In this document: one piece after another, positions 9,881 to 14,449 of the stretch
Position numbering within the stretch: the stretch's first letter is position 1
Layout: each line of letters starts with the position of its first letter
Assembly (NCBI GenBank): GCA_905221605.1
Contig: CAJNDS010000734.1
Location: 64,001-78,449, forward strand
DNA from: Symbiodinium natans
Taxonomy: Eukaryota; Sar; Dinophyceae; Suessiales; Symbiodiniaceae
Reading direction: 5' to 3'
DNA length: 14,449 bases
Position numbers and translations under genes: made by a program
The notes under the pieces: generated by a model
Seen by the model: the letters and a program-made list of their open reading frames with translations, nothing else
What the model was told of the DNA's origin: nothing
Database searches by the model: none

Positions 9881-10188
9881 ATTGGGTGGTCCCCAAATGC
9901 TTTCCCCGAGGGAAAAATTGCATTTGGTAGGGTTTCCGGCTATGCCTTAAAGCTCAAAATAGGGTTACCCTCAAGTATTGCTGGCCCTGACAGTAAAGGT
10001 AGGTGAAAAACAGTAAAAACCTCGGAAAAATTGCATTTTAAGGCTTCGGCTCATGGTTTTTAGAGCAGAATTCATGGTATTTGCAGCACCCCTGTGGTTT
10101 CCCAGGCAACAAAGGCATGCAAAATGCAATTTTTCCGAGGTTTTTACTGTTTTTTACGTAAGCTTAGGAAAGGGTTTAAGCTTTAGGG
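9881..10188 (+). repeat. Repeat A, copy 1 (with 34-bp inverted repeat)
   Basis: This unit of about 308 bp starts attgggtggtccccaaatgc and ends in agcttaggaaagggtttaagctttaggg. Telomere-like arrays lie on both sides. It recurs at 10981-11270 and, internally deleted, at 11822-11944. Inside, 10006-10039 and 10121-10154 are a perfect 34-base inverted repeat separated by 81 bases. A third, direct copy of part of the arm (gaaaaattgcattt) lies near 9913-9926. No open frame of note exists. It resembles a non-coding foldback or MITE-like element, or a unit amplified with its telomeric flanks. Confidence 0.85.
10006..10154. other. Perfect 34-bp inverted repeat in repeat A copy 1
   Basis: The arms 10006-10039 and 10121-10154 are exact reverse complements, with the core cagtaaaaacctcggaaaaa on the left. 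The 81-base spacer includes aggcttcggctcatgg and cccaggcaacaaaggc. In copy 2 the left arm has lost about 11 bases net and the right arm about 3, so the perfect pairing is specific to copy 1. Confidence 0.9.
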
Positions 10189-10400
10189 TTTAGGGTTTAG
10201 GGGTTAGGGGTTAGGGGTTAGGGGTTTAGGGGTTTAGGGTTTAGGGTTTAAGGTTTAAGCTTTTTGTTTAGGGCTTCAGTGTTTCGTGTCTAGCAACAAA
10301 CAAACCCCTTACAATTAAGTAAACAAGGCATTTGGGGGTTAGGGTTTGGGGTTTAGGGTTTAGGGTTTAGGGGTTTTATGGTATAGGGTTTAGGGTTAAG
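10183..10400 (+). repeat. Telomere-like arrays with TTTAGGG and TTAGGGG variants
   Basis: TTTAGGG units alternate with ttagggg and tttagggg variants (10199-10238), then resume at 10339-10400 after repeat B copy 1. The mixture of unit types and the irregular phase indicate an interstitial, mutated array. Confidence 0.85.
10241..10346 (+). repeat. Repeat B, copy 1
   Basis: This unit of about 106 bp covers ttagggtttaaggtttaagc through caaacaaaccccttacaatt to aaacaaggcattt. The second copy lies at 10601-10706, exactly 360 bases downstream, with only about three differences. It is non-coding and flanked on both sides by telomere-like units. Confidence 0.9.
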
Positions 10401-10440
10401 GACGGGTGCTTGTGGCAAGGTTTTTGTCTTGGCCTTATGG
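10401..10440 (+). repeat. Repeat C, copy 1
   Basis: The block gacgggtgcttgtggcaagg followed by tttttgtcttggc recurs at 10883-10920 with a few substitutions. Both copies follow TTTAGGG units directly. Confidence 0.8.
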
Positions 10441-10486
10441 TTTAGGGTTTAGGGTTTAGGGTTTAGGGTTTAGGGTTTAGGGTTTG
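10438..10486 (+). repeat. Telomere-like array, near-perfect TTTAGGG
   Basis: About six consecutive TTTAGGG units with little variation stand immediately left of the palindrome at 10490-10553. This is one of the cleanest arrays in the window. Confidence 0.85.
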
Positions 10487-10489
10487 TGC

Positions 10490-10553
10490 TAAACTCTAAA
10501 CCCTAAAACGTGGCGACTGACGGGAGTCGCCACGTTTTAGCGTTTATGGTTTA
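10490..10553. other. Hairpin at a telomeric polarity flip
   Basis: ctaaaacgtggcgact (10503-10518) and agtcgccacgttttag (10525-10540) are a perfect 16-bp inverted repeat with a 6-base loop, gacggg. Pairing extends outward to 10490 and 10553 with three mismatches. The outer left arm is C-strand telomere-like (taaactctaaaccctaaaa), whereas the sequence on both sides is G-strand TTTAGGG. The structure thus inverts telomeric polarity for a few units. It resembles a fold-back junction. It is unrelated to any RNA family I know. Confidence 0.85.
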
Positions 10554-10604
10554 GGGTTTAGGATTTAGGGTTTAGGGTTTAGGGTTTAGGGTTTAGGTAT
10601 TTAG
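10546..10604 (+). repeat. Telomere-like array
   Basis: TTTAGGG units with one ggatttaggg and one ggtatttaggg variant follow the hairpin and lead into repeat B copy 2. Confidence 0.85.
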
Positions 10605-10706
10605 GGTTTAAGGTTTAAGCTTTTTGTTTAGGGCTTCTGTGTTTAGTGTCTAGCAACAAACAAACCCCTTACAATTAAGTAAACAAGGCATTTTGGGGTT
10701 AGGGTT
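10601..10706 (+). repeat. Repeat B, copy 2
   Basis: This is a near-identical copy of 10241-10346, offset by 360 bases. The differences I see are gggcttct for gggcttca, tttagtgtc for tttcgtgtc, and one T/G in the final run. The low divergence suggests a recent duplication or gene-conversion-like homogenisation. Confidence 0.9.
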
Positions 10707-10800
10707 TAGGGTTCAGTTGAGGGTTGAGGGTTTAGGGTTTAGGGTCTAGGGTTTAGGGTTTAGGCTTCAGGCTTTTAGGGGTTAGGGGATTAGGGTTTAG
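10700..10800 (+). repeat. Degenerate telomere-like array
   Basis: TTTAGGG units are mixed with ttgaggg, tctaggg, ttcaggc and ttagggg variants. The array ends in a gacggggggggag run just before the exon-like island at 10814. Confidence 0.8.
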
Positions 10801-10813
10801 ACGGGGGGGGAGG

Positions 10814-10870
10814 GTGCAGCTGAGGAAGATGACAACATGAACACGATCGAGAGCCTGGTGCCCCAGAGGG
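10814..10870 (+). other. Exon-like island between telomere-like arrays
   Basis: This island of about 55 bp is neither telomeric nor part of repeats A to E. Only one plus-strand frame stays open, reading AAEEDDNMNTIESLVPQRV and then stopping inside the next TTTAGGG unit. It is preceded by gtgcag and followed by agagggtttag, which resemble a splice acceptor and donor. This could be an exon remnant or simply unique DNA; the length is too short to tell. Confidence 0.3.
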
Positions 10871-10882
10871 TTTAGGGTTTAG

Positions 10883-10920
10883 GACAGGTGCTTCTGGTAA
10901 GGTTTTTGTCTTGGCTTAGG
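10883..10920 (+). repeat. Repeat C, copy 2
   Basis: This matches 10401-10440 (gacaggtgcttctggtaagg, then tttttgtcttggc). It is followed by degenerate telomere-like units up to repeat A copy 2. Confidence 0.8.
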
Positions 10921-10980
10921 GTTTCGGGCCTAGGGTTTTGTGGGTAGGGCTTAGGGTTTTGTGTTTAGGGTTTAGGGTTT

Positions 10981-11270
10981 ATTGGGTGGTCCCCAAATGC
11001 TTTCCCCGAGGGAAAAATTGCATTTTGTAGGGTTTCCGGCTATGCCTTAAAGCTCAAAATAGGGTTACCCTCAAGTATTGCTGGCCCTGACAGTAAATGT
11101 AGGTGAAAAACAGTAAAACTTGCATTTTAAGGCTTCGGCTCATGGTTTTTAGAGCAGAATTCATGGTATTTGCAGTAATTTTGTGGTTTCCCAGGCAACA
11201 AAGGCATGCAAAATGCAATTTTGAGGTTTTTACTGTTTTTTAAGCTTTGGAAAGGGTTTCAGCTTTAGGG
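10981..11270 (+). repeat. Repeat A, copy 2
   Basis: This unit of about 290 bp is collinear with 9881-10188. It shares attgggtggtccccaaatgc, cggctatgccttaaagctca, aggcttcggctcatgg and cccaggcaacaaaggcatgc. Small deletions in both arms of the inverted repeat leave it imperfect. As in copy 1, both flanks are telomere-like. Confidence 0.9.
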
Positions 11271-11288
11271 TTTAGGGTTTAGGGTTTC

Positions 11289-11336
11289 GAGCCTTCTCAG
11301 GTGGAAGAAGAGCCGAAGAAGCTGCATGGGCCCTGG
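11289..11336 (+). repeat. Repeat D, copy 1
   Basis: This 48-bp block, gagccttctcaggtggaaga through gccgaagaagctg to gggccctgg, recurs at 11998-12045 with about six substitutions. It follows repeat A copy 2, as the second D follows repeat A copy 3. Two plus-strand frames are open across it (EPSQVEEEPKKL or RAFSGGRRAEEA). The substitutions do not clearly favour either as coding. Confidence 0.8.
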
Positions 11337-11337
11337 T

Positions 11338-11595
11338 GGTTGAAGTTTTAAGGTTCAGGGATCTAGGTTGCTTAACTGCCCGCTTTTCGGGGGGGGGGTT
11401 GAAGTTTAAGGCTACAGGGATTTGGGGGCCTTAACTGTTTGCTTCTGGGGGGCTGGGGGAGGGGGGGGGGGGGTTGAAGTTTAAGGCTACAGGGATTTGG
11501 GGGCCTTAACTGTTTGCTTCTGGGGGGCTGGGGGAGGGGCTGTAGGGATCTGGGGGCCTTAACTGCTTGCTTCTGGGGGGCTGGGGGGTTTAGAC
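11338..11595 (+). repeat. G-rich minisatellite, about four copies of a 59-75 bp unit
   Basis: Units begin gttgaagttt-aaggctacag, run through ggatttgggggccttaactg and tttgcttctggggggctggg, and end in a G run. Starts are near 11339, 11398 and 11473, with a truncated fourth at about 11540. The period varies because the terminal G run varies and the last unit lacks its first part. The minus strand carries an 87-codon Pro-rich open frame over these repeats, which is a composition artefact. Confidence 0.85.
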
Positions 11596-11622
11596 GGGGG
11601 GCTTCGGGGGCTTGAGGGTTAA

Positions 11623-11655
11623 AGGTTGCCCCCAAATCTGATTGCTCTGCGAAAT
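11623..11655 (+). repeat. Repeat E, copy 1
   Basis: The 33-base block aggttgcccccaaatctgat through gctctgcgaaat matches 12333-12365 with several changes. It closes the first A-D-G-rich-E unit. Confidence 0.65.
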
Positions 11656-11675
11656 GGTTGAAGGATCAGGGATTC

Positions 11676-11822
11676 TAGGTTTTAGGGCTTAGGGCTTAGG
11701 GCTTAGGGTTTAGGGTTTTAGGGTTTTAGGGTTTTAGGGTTTTAGGGTTTTAGGGTTTAGGTTTTGGGTTTAGGGTTTTAGGGTTTAGGGTTTAGGGTTT
11801 AGGGTTTAGGGTTTAGGGTTTA
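11676..11822 (+). repeat. Telomere-like array, TTTAGGG with TTTTAGGG and CTTAGGG blocks
   Basis: Three ttagggc units are followed by about five consecutive ttttaggg units (11707-11756), then TTTAGGG units to 11822. Blocks of a single variant suggest local expansion by slippage or unequal exchange. Confidence 0.9.
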
Positions 11823-11944
11823 CTGGGTGGTCCCCAAATGCTTTCCCCGAGGGAAAATTAGCATTTTGTAGGGTTCCCGGCTATGCCTTAAAGCTCAAAA
11901 TAGGGTTACCCACTGCTTTTTAAGCTTAGGAAACAAGCTTAGGG
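11822..11944 (+). repeat. Repeat A, copy 3 (internally deleted)
   Basis: It matches the first 90 or so bases of repeat A through tagggttaccc. It then joins directly to the right-end sequence actgctttttaagcttagga. Relative to copies 1 and 2, roughly 170-190 bases are missing, including the left arm and most of the right arm of the inverted repeat. The break lies between tagggttaccc and the tactg at the outer end of the right arm. Confidence 0.85.
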
Positions 11945-11997
11945 GTTTAAGGTTTAAGGTTTCGGGTTTCAGGTTTAGGGTTTAGGGTTTAAGGATA

Positions 11998-12045
11998 GAG
12001 CCTTCTCAAGTAGAAGACAAGCCGAAGAAGCTGTGTGGGCCCTGG
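11998..12045 (+). repeat. Repeat D, copy 2
   Basis: This is a 48-bp match to 11289-11336. It again follows a repeat A copy and a short telomere-like array, and it leads into G-rich repeat DNA. Confidence 0.8.
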
Positions 12046-12305
12046 AAAGGCTTAAAAGGCTTAAGGGGGCTAAGGAGGCTTGGGGGGCTTAGGGGGCTTA
12101 AGGGGGTTAAGCGGGCCAAAGCAGGCTTAAGGGGGTTAAGGGGGCTGGGGGGCTTAGGGGGCTTGAGGGGGCTTAAGGGGGCCAAGGGGGCTTAAGCTTG
12201 GGGGCTTAGGGGGCTTAAGGGGGCCAAAGAGGCTTCAGGGGCCAAGGGGCGTTAGGGGGCTTAGGGCTTGAGCGGGCCAAGGGGGCTTAGGGGGCTTAGG
12301 GGTCT
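12046..12305 (+). repeat. GGGGCTTA-type degenerate minisatellite
   Basis: About 26 loosely repeated units of ggggctta, ggggcttaag and gggggccaag run for 260 bases. The dominant period is around 9 to 11 bases. It may be a diverged telomere-like array (TTAGGGGGC) or an independent minisatellite. It occupies the place that the G-rich minisatellite holds in the first A-D-E unit. Confidence 0.8.
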
Positions 12306-12332
12306 TCCAGAGGTGAGGGGTTTTAGGGTTTC

Positions 12333-12365
12333 AGGTTGTTCCCAAATATGCCTGCTCGCCGAAAT
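12333..12365 (+). repeat. Repeat E, copy 2
   Basis: This is a 33-base diverged match to 11623-11655 (aggttgttcccaaatatgcc, then gctcgccgaaat). It closes the second A-D-G-rich-E unit. Confidence 0.65.
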
Positions 12366-12374
12366 ACTTTAAAG

Positions 12375-12595
12375 TTTAGCTTTTAGGGTTAAGGTTTTTA
12401 GGGTTTAGGGTTTAGTTTTTGGAGATTAAGGTTTTTAGTTTTGAGCATTTAGGGTTTAGGGATTGTGTGCTCAATGGATTTTAGTGTTTAAGGATTTCAG
12501 GGTTTAGGGAGTTTTGGGTTTAGTGTTTAGGGTTCAGGGGTTTAGGGTTTAGGGTTTAGGGTTCAGGGTTTAGGGTTTAGGGGGCTTAGGGTGCT
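12375..12595 (+). repeat. Degenerate telomere-like array, final block
   Basis: TTTAGGG units are mixed with ttaagg, ttcaggg and tttaggga variants and short unrelated inserts. The array ends about 160 bases before the likely start codon of the gene at 12753, so the gene's upstream region is immediately subtended by repeat DNA. Confidence 0.85.
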
Positions 12596-12613
12596 GGGGC
12601 GCAGGTGCTTCCC

Positions 12614-12706
12614 ATGGACAACAAGCAGATCCAGCGCGGTTCTGAGAAAGCTTGGGGGCTTGCAGAATTGAGAGAAGACAGTTGCACCAGTTCTTTGCAT
12701 ACCTGA
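12614..12706 (+). CDS. Possible upstream short ORF (30 codons)
   Basis: An ATG at 12614 opens a 30-codon frame (MDNKQIQRGSEKAW near the start) that ends in TGA at 12704-12706. It lies upstream of and out of frame with the main gene at 12753. If the transcript begins before 12614 it would act as an upstream ORF. It could also be part of an exon, because the sequence from 12597 is no longer telomere-like. There is no independent support for translation. Confidence 0.2.
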   Translation: MDNKQIQRGSEKAWGLAELREDSCTSSLHT

Positions 12707-12752
12707 GCCAGTGATTTCAAGTTACAAGTTAGCTCCTAGCAGGTGCAAAGCC

Positions 12753-13472
12753 ATGGCTCAGTGCCAGGCACTCAAGTGGGACAAGCAGCAGTGCAGCTTG
12801 AAAGCCAAGCCCGACAACTGCTTTTGTGGCAACCGCGTCCACAAACAGCCCCATGGCATATTCCAGGCAGATGCAGCAGCCCAGGCACAGCCCCCAGCCA
12901 AAGCTGCACCCCCAGCCAAGCCTGCTTCTCCACCCAAAGCACCAGCATCAGCAGCACCATCCCCTGCCAAGGCCCCACCAGCTCCCAAAGCCCAGCCTGC
13001 AGCACCAATCTTCCCAACAGTCCTGGGTGACATTGTTGGGGGTGGATTCGACGTGGACATGATGCTTCTTCCCATGCATGTGTCCAAGGTGGAGGAGATT
13101 TCAAAACACTGGTCCACAAGCCACTCTCCACCTATGAAGGTCTTCTCTGAAAGACCTGATATGCTGCAGGTGTTCAATGCACCCATGGCACTCTTCATAG
13201 ATGTGCCTGAAGGTGCAATCTTGCAAGACTTCAAATTTAAAGAGAGTGTTTGCAATGCATTTTGGGGTGCTGGGGTGGAAATACCCTTGCCAACCAGCCA
13301 CCCCAGTGTAAACACCTACAATGGGATGGTCCTGGCCAGGAGGAATGTGAAGGTACACTGGAAGGCCAGTTGTGCGTCTGATTTGGCTTTCCAGCACAAG
13401 GACCCTGACTGCCTGTATGTCTTTGGCATTGAGAATGGCAAGTGTCAAATTGAGTTGGATGGCGAGATGTAG
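12753..13472 (+). CDS. Cys/His-rich, Ala/Pro-linker protein of unknown family (N-terminal part)
   Basis: This 239-codon frame is the best coding candidate in the window. I start it at the ATG at 12753 in the context gccATGG; the frame is open back to a TGA at 12669, but no earlier ATG exists. Residues 4-30 hold C4, C14, C23, C25 and H30, followed by QPHG, spaced like a small zinc-binding motif (C-x9-C-x10-C-x4-H is one reading). Residues about 39-88 form an Ala/Pro/Lys linker with PPAKAAP-type repeats. Residues about 90-239 look globular, with alternating hydrophobic stretches. There is no signal peptide or membrane segment. I do not recognise the family. The frame stops at a TAG (13470-13472) that interrupts what looks like a longer protein. 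It could be a nucleic-acid-binding or mobile-element-associated protein, but that is inference. Confidence 0.65.
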   Translation: MAQCQALKWDKQQCSLKAKPDNCFCGNRVHKQPHGIFQADAAAQAQPPAKAAPPAKPASPPKAPASAAPSPAKAPPAPKAQPAAPIFPTVLGDIVGGGFDVDMMLLPMHVSKVEEISKHWSTSHSPPMKVFSERPDMLQVFNAPMALFIDVPEGAILQDFKFKESVCNAFWGAGVEIPLPTSHPSVNTYNGMVLARRNVKVHWKASCASDLAFQHKDPDCLYVFGIENGKCQIELDGEM

Positions 13473-14041
13473 GCTCTGAGAGGGGCAAATTCATGCAGGT
13501 GTACTCGCCACCTTCTCATGTCATCAAAGCTTCTGGTGAGTACGAAAGAAAGATGCCCACCACCATGAAGGCTCTCAGAGGCAGGAAGCAAGGGCTGGTT
13601 TCGCTGGTAGATTGCATCCTCGCCAATTTGTCCAAGGCTGGCGGGTACAGGGTGGAGGTCAGAATGAAGCATGGGATGGGGGCAGAGACCGGCAAAGAGG
13701 CAATCGGGTTGGGCCAAAGGCTGATCTCCCAGCTTAGGAATGCAACTGGCGCTTCCATTCTAGTGCACAAGGTTCCCGCTGAAGCCTACGCCGCATTCTT
13801 GAAAAAAGAACTGGCAGCAGCCATAGATGCCACAACCTTTTCGGGCATGAGGAACTCTGGCCCTGACCGACATGTGCCAGCACAAGTAGCAGCCTTCAAG
13901 GAGAAAAGCTTGCAGTGGTGCAAGCTAGTCTGCAATCTTGGCTTGCGTTCTGGCCACTTTGCCAGGCGTGTGGGTAATGGTAGCTCCTGCCAGCCCAACC
14001 ATTTCTGCTGGTTCTGTTGCTTCAGCTGGAGAGCAAGATGA
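13454..14041 (+). CDS. Continuation of the same protein in another frame (C-terminal part)
   Basis: This frame is open from 13454, just after a TGA, to the TGA at 14039-14041. An internal ATG at 13493 begins MQVYSPPSHVIKASGEYERK. The region to about 13960 reads as ordinary soluble protein, with likely helices around RGRKQGLVSLVDCILANL and PAEAYAAFLKKELAAAI. It does not look like a separate gene: it starts within 20 bases of the upstream stop, has no leader, and the upstream frame ends abruptly. The last 25 or so residues are Cys/Trp/Phe-rich and look out of frame. I read it as the middle part of one frame-broken gene. Family not recognised. Confidence 0.5.
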   Translation, partial: VGWRDVGSERGKFMQVYSPPSHVIKASGEYERKMPTTMKALRGRKQGLVSLVDCILANLSKAGGYRVEVRMKHGMGAETGKEAIGLGQRLISQLRNATGASILVHKVPAEAYAAFLKKELAAAIDATTFSGMRNSGPDRHVPAQVAAFKEKSLQWCKLVCNLGLRSGHFARRVGNGSSCQPNHFCWFCCFSWRAR

Positions 14042-14198
14042 GGCAGCCCAGAAGGTGCTGGCTTCGCGGACATCCCCCCCTCCTTGCAGGCTATTGCAGC
14101 CAAAACCTTCTAAACCCTCCCAAAACCCTTCGAAACTTTTCGAAACCCTTCTAGACCAAAAAGGGAAAGCTCGTTTTCATAGAATGGGGTTGAAGTAG
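13962..14198 (+). CDS. Ser/Ala/Pro-rich tail in the original frame
   Basis: The first frame again reads as plausible protein from about 13975: VMVAPASPTISAGSVASAGE, then a Glu/Gln-rich stretch and a Lys/Pro-rich tail, ending in TAG at 14196-14198. It fits the gene's earlier Ala/Pro-rich linker in style, and it is far more protein-like than the Cys/Trp/Phe-rich end of the overlapping frame. The second frame change therefore returns the locus to the frame used before 13472. The extreme C-terminus overlaps a repetitive aaacccttcgaaac stretch (14110-14155), so the natural end is uncertain. Confidence 0.35.
   Translation, partial: PGVWVMVAPASPTISAGSVASAGEQDEAAQKVLASRTSPPPCRLLQPKPSKPSQNPSKLFETLLDQKGKARFHRMGLK
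14102..14156 (+). repeat. Short degenerate repeat (aaacccttcgaaac)
   Basis: Units such as aaaaccttcta, aaacccttcg and aaacttttcg follow one another for about 50 bases at the 3' end of the gene. They resemble heavily changed C-strand telomere-like units (ccctaaa), but the match is weak. Confidence 0.4.
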
Positions 14199-14449
14199 AC
14201 AAGAACAAAGCCCCAAACAGAACACGGCGGTAGCATGAGAGTCAATAAAGCACCAGAAGCACTTAAGGAGCAAAGTAAGCTCTAAGCCCTAATCCCCGAA
14301 ACCCTGAGGCGTTCTTTAACGACTGTTGCCCCAACAACTACTTGAGCAAGCGGGTCGCCGTGAGGTGCACTCTTCACTATTGTTGACATCGTTGGTGGTT
14401 CGTTGCGGGTTACAAGCTTTCCACTTTTCCAACACAAGAAATGTGTGTG
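14199..14449. other. Downstream region, no gene seen
   Basis: This holds an aataaa string at 14244-14249 and a weak C-strand telomere-like phrase (ccctaatccccgaaaccctg) at 14287-14306. Dinoflagellates often lack a canonical AATAAA signal, so I do not call a polyadenylation site. No further open frame is convincing. Confidence 0.4.

Larger units (their letters stand above)
12753..14198 (+). pseudogene. Whole locus: one gene split by two compensating frame changes
   Basis: Protein-like sequence runs through three consecutive segments: frame one to about 13466, frame two from about 13481 to 13960, and frame one again to 14198. The total length would be roughly 475 residues. At the first junction, the 14 bases 13467-13480 begin with the codon before the stop and end in gag, matching the gag at 13464-13466; leaving them out keeps the reading open. 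At the second junction a one-base change would suffice. Explanations are a young pseudogene, tiny unconventional introns, programmed frameshifting, or assembly indels. Two compensating changes fit either decay or sequencing error, and I cannot separate these from the sequence alone. Confidence 0.45.

Noticed and set aside
11372-11635. 87-codon Pro/Leu/Lys-rich minus-strand open frame
   Set aside because: It translates the G-rich minisatellite and repeats with it.
9881-11944. CRISPR-like array
   Set aside because: Repeat A copies are about 300 bp, irregularly spaced and eukaryotic in context, with no short regular repeat-spacer pattern.
9833-12595. True chromosome end
   Set aside because: The arrays are degenerate, interrupted by other repeats and followed by a gene and unique DNA, so they are interstitial or subtelomeric at most.
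12758-13315. 185-codon minus-strand open frame opposite the main gene
   Set aside because: Its Gly/Ala-rich middle is the shadow of the Ala/Pro linker. The plus strand has the more natural protein and the Cys/His cluster.
14244-14249. Polyadenylation signal aataaa
   Set aside because: It is placed plausibly after the gene, but one hexamer without cDNA is weak evidence and the likely host group often lacks this signal.
1-14449. tRNA, rRNA or spliced-leader RNA genes
   Set aside because: I looked for tRNA B-box-like ggttcgaatcc strings and for the dinoflagellate spliced-leader core and found no convincing match on either strand.

Overview
The window looks like gene-poor nuclear DNA of a eukaryotic alga, most probably a dinoflagellate. 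Three things point that way. TTTAGGG-type telomere-like repeats are abundant inside the sequence. Long homopolymer and purine/pyrimidine tracts are common. The one convincing gene begins with a Cys/His cluster followed by an Ala/Pro/Lys linker. The host assignment is an inference from repeat type and style; no rRNA, tRNA or organism-specific marker was seen. There is no sign of bacterial operons, Shine-Dalgarno sites or CRISPR.

Layout. 1-3900: unique-looking DNA with short, unconvincing open frames and only small local repeats. 3900-5510: a structured block holding a C-strand telomere-like patch, two pyrimidine tracts, a 20-bp tandem pair, a 77-nt hairpin with G-U-compatible differences, a 180-bp G-rich purine tract bracketed by a 17-bp perfect inverted repeat, and a 148-bp foldback. 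5510-8330: no recognisable gene. 8335-8870: a tandem repeat with a 222-bp period. 9700-12600: a composite of telomere-like arrays interleaved with at least five other repeat families (A to E), arranged as nested segmental duplications. It includes a copy with a 34-bp perfect inverted repeat, a 16-bp perfect hairpin where telomeric polarity flips, a G-rich minisatellite and a GGGGCTTA array.

12600-14200: the only credible protein-coding locus. A Cys/His-rich N-terminus, an Ala/Pro/Lys linker and a globular-looking region run in one frame to 13472. Protein-like sequence continues in a second frame to about 13960, then returns to the first frame for a Ser/Ala/Pro-rich tail to 14198. The two frame changes compensate. 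The locus is therefore a recently decayed gene, a gene with very short unconventional introns, or a correct gene with assembly indels. I do not recognise its family.

No pathway can be reconstructed. The main interest is the architecture of the repeat domain just upstream of the gene, the foldback structures, and the frame-broken gene.
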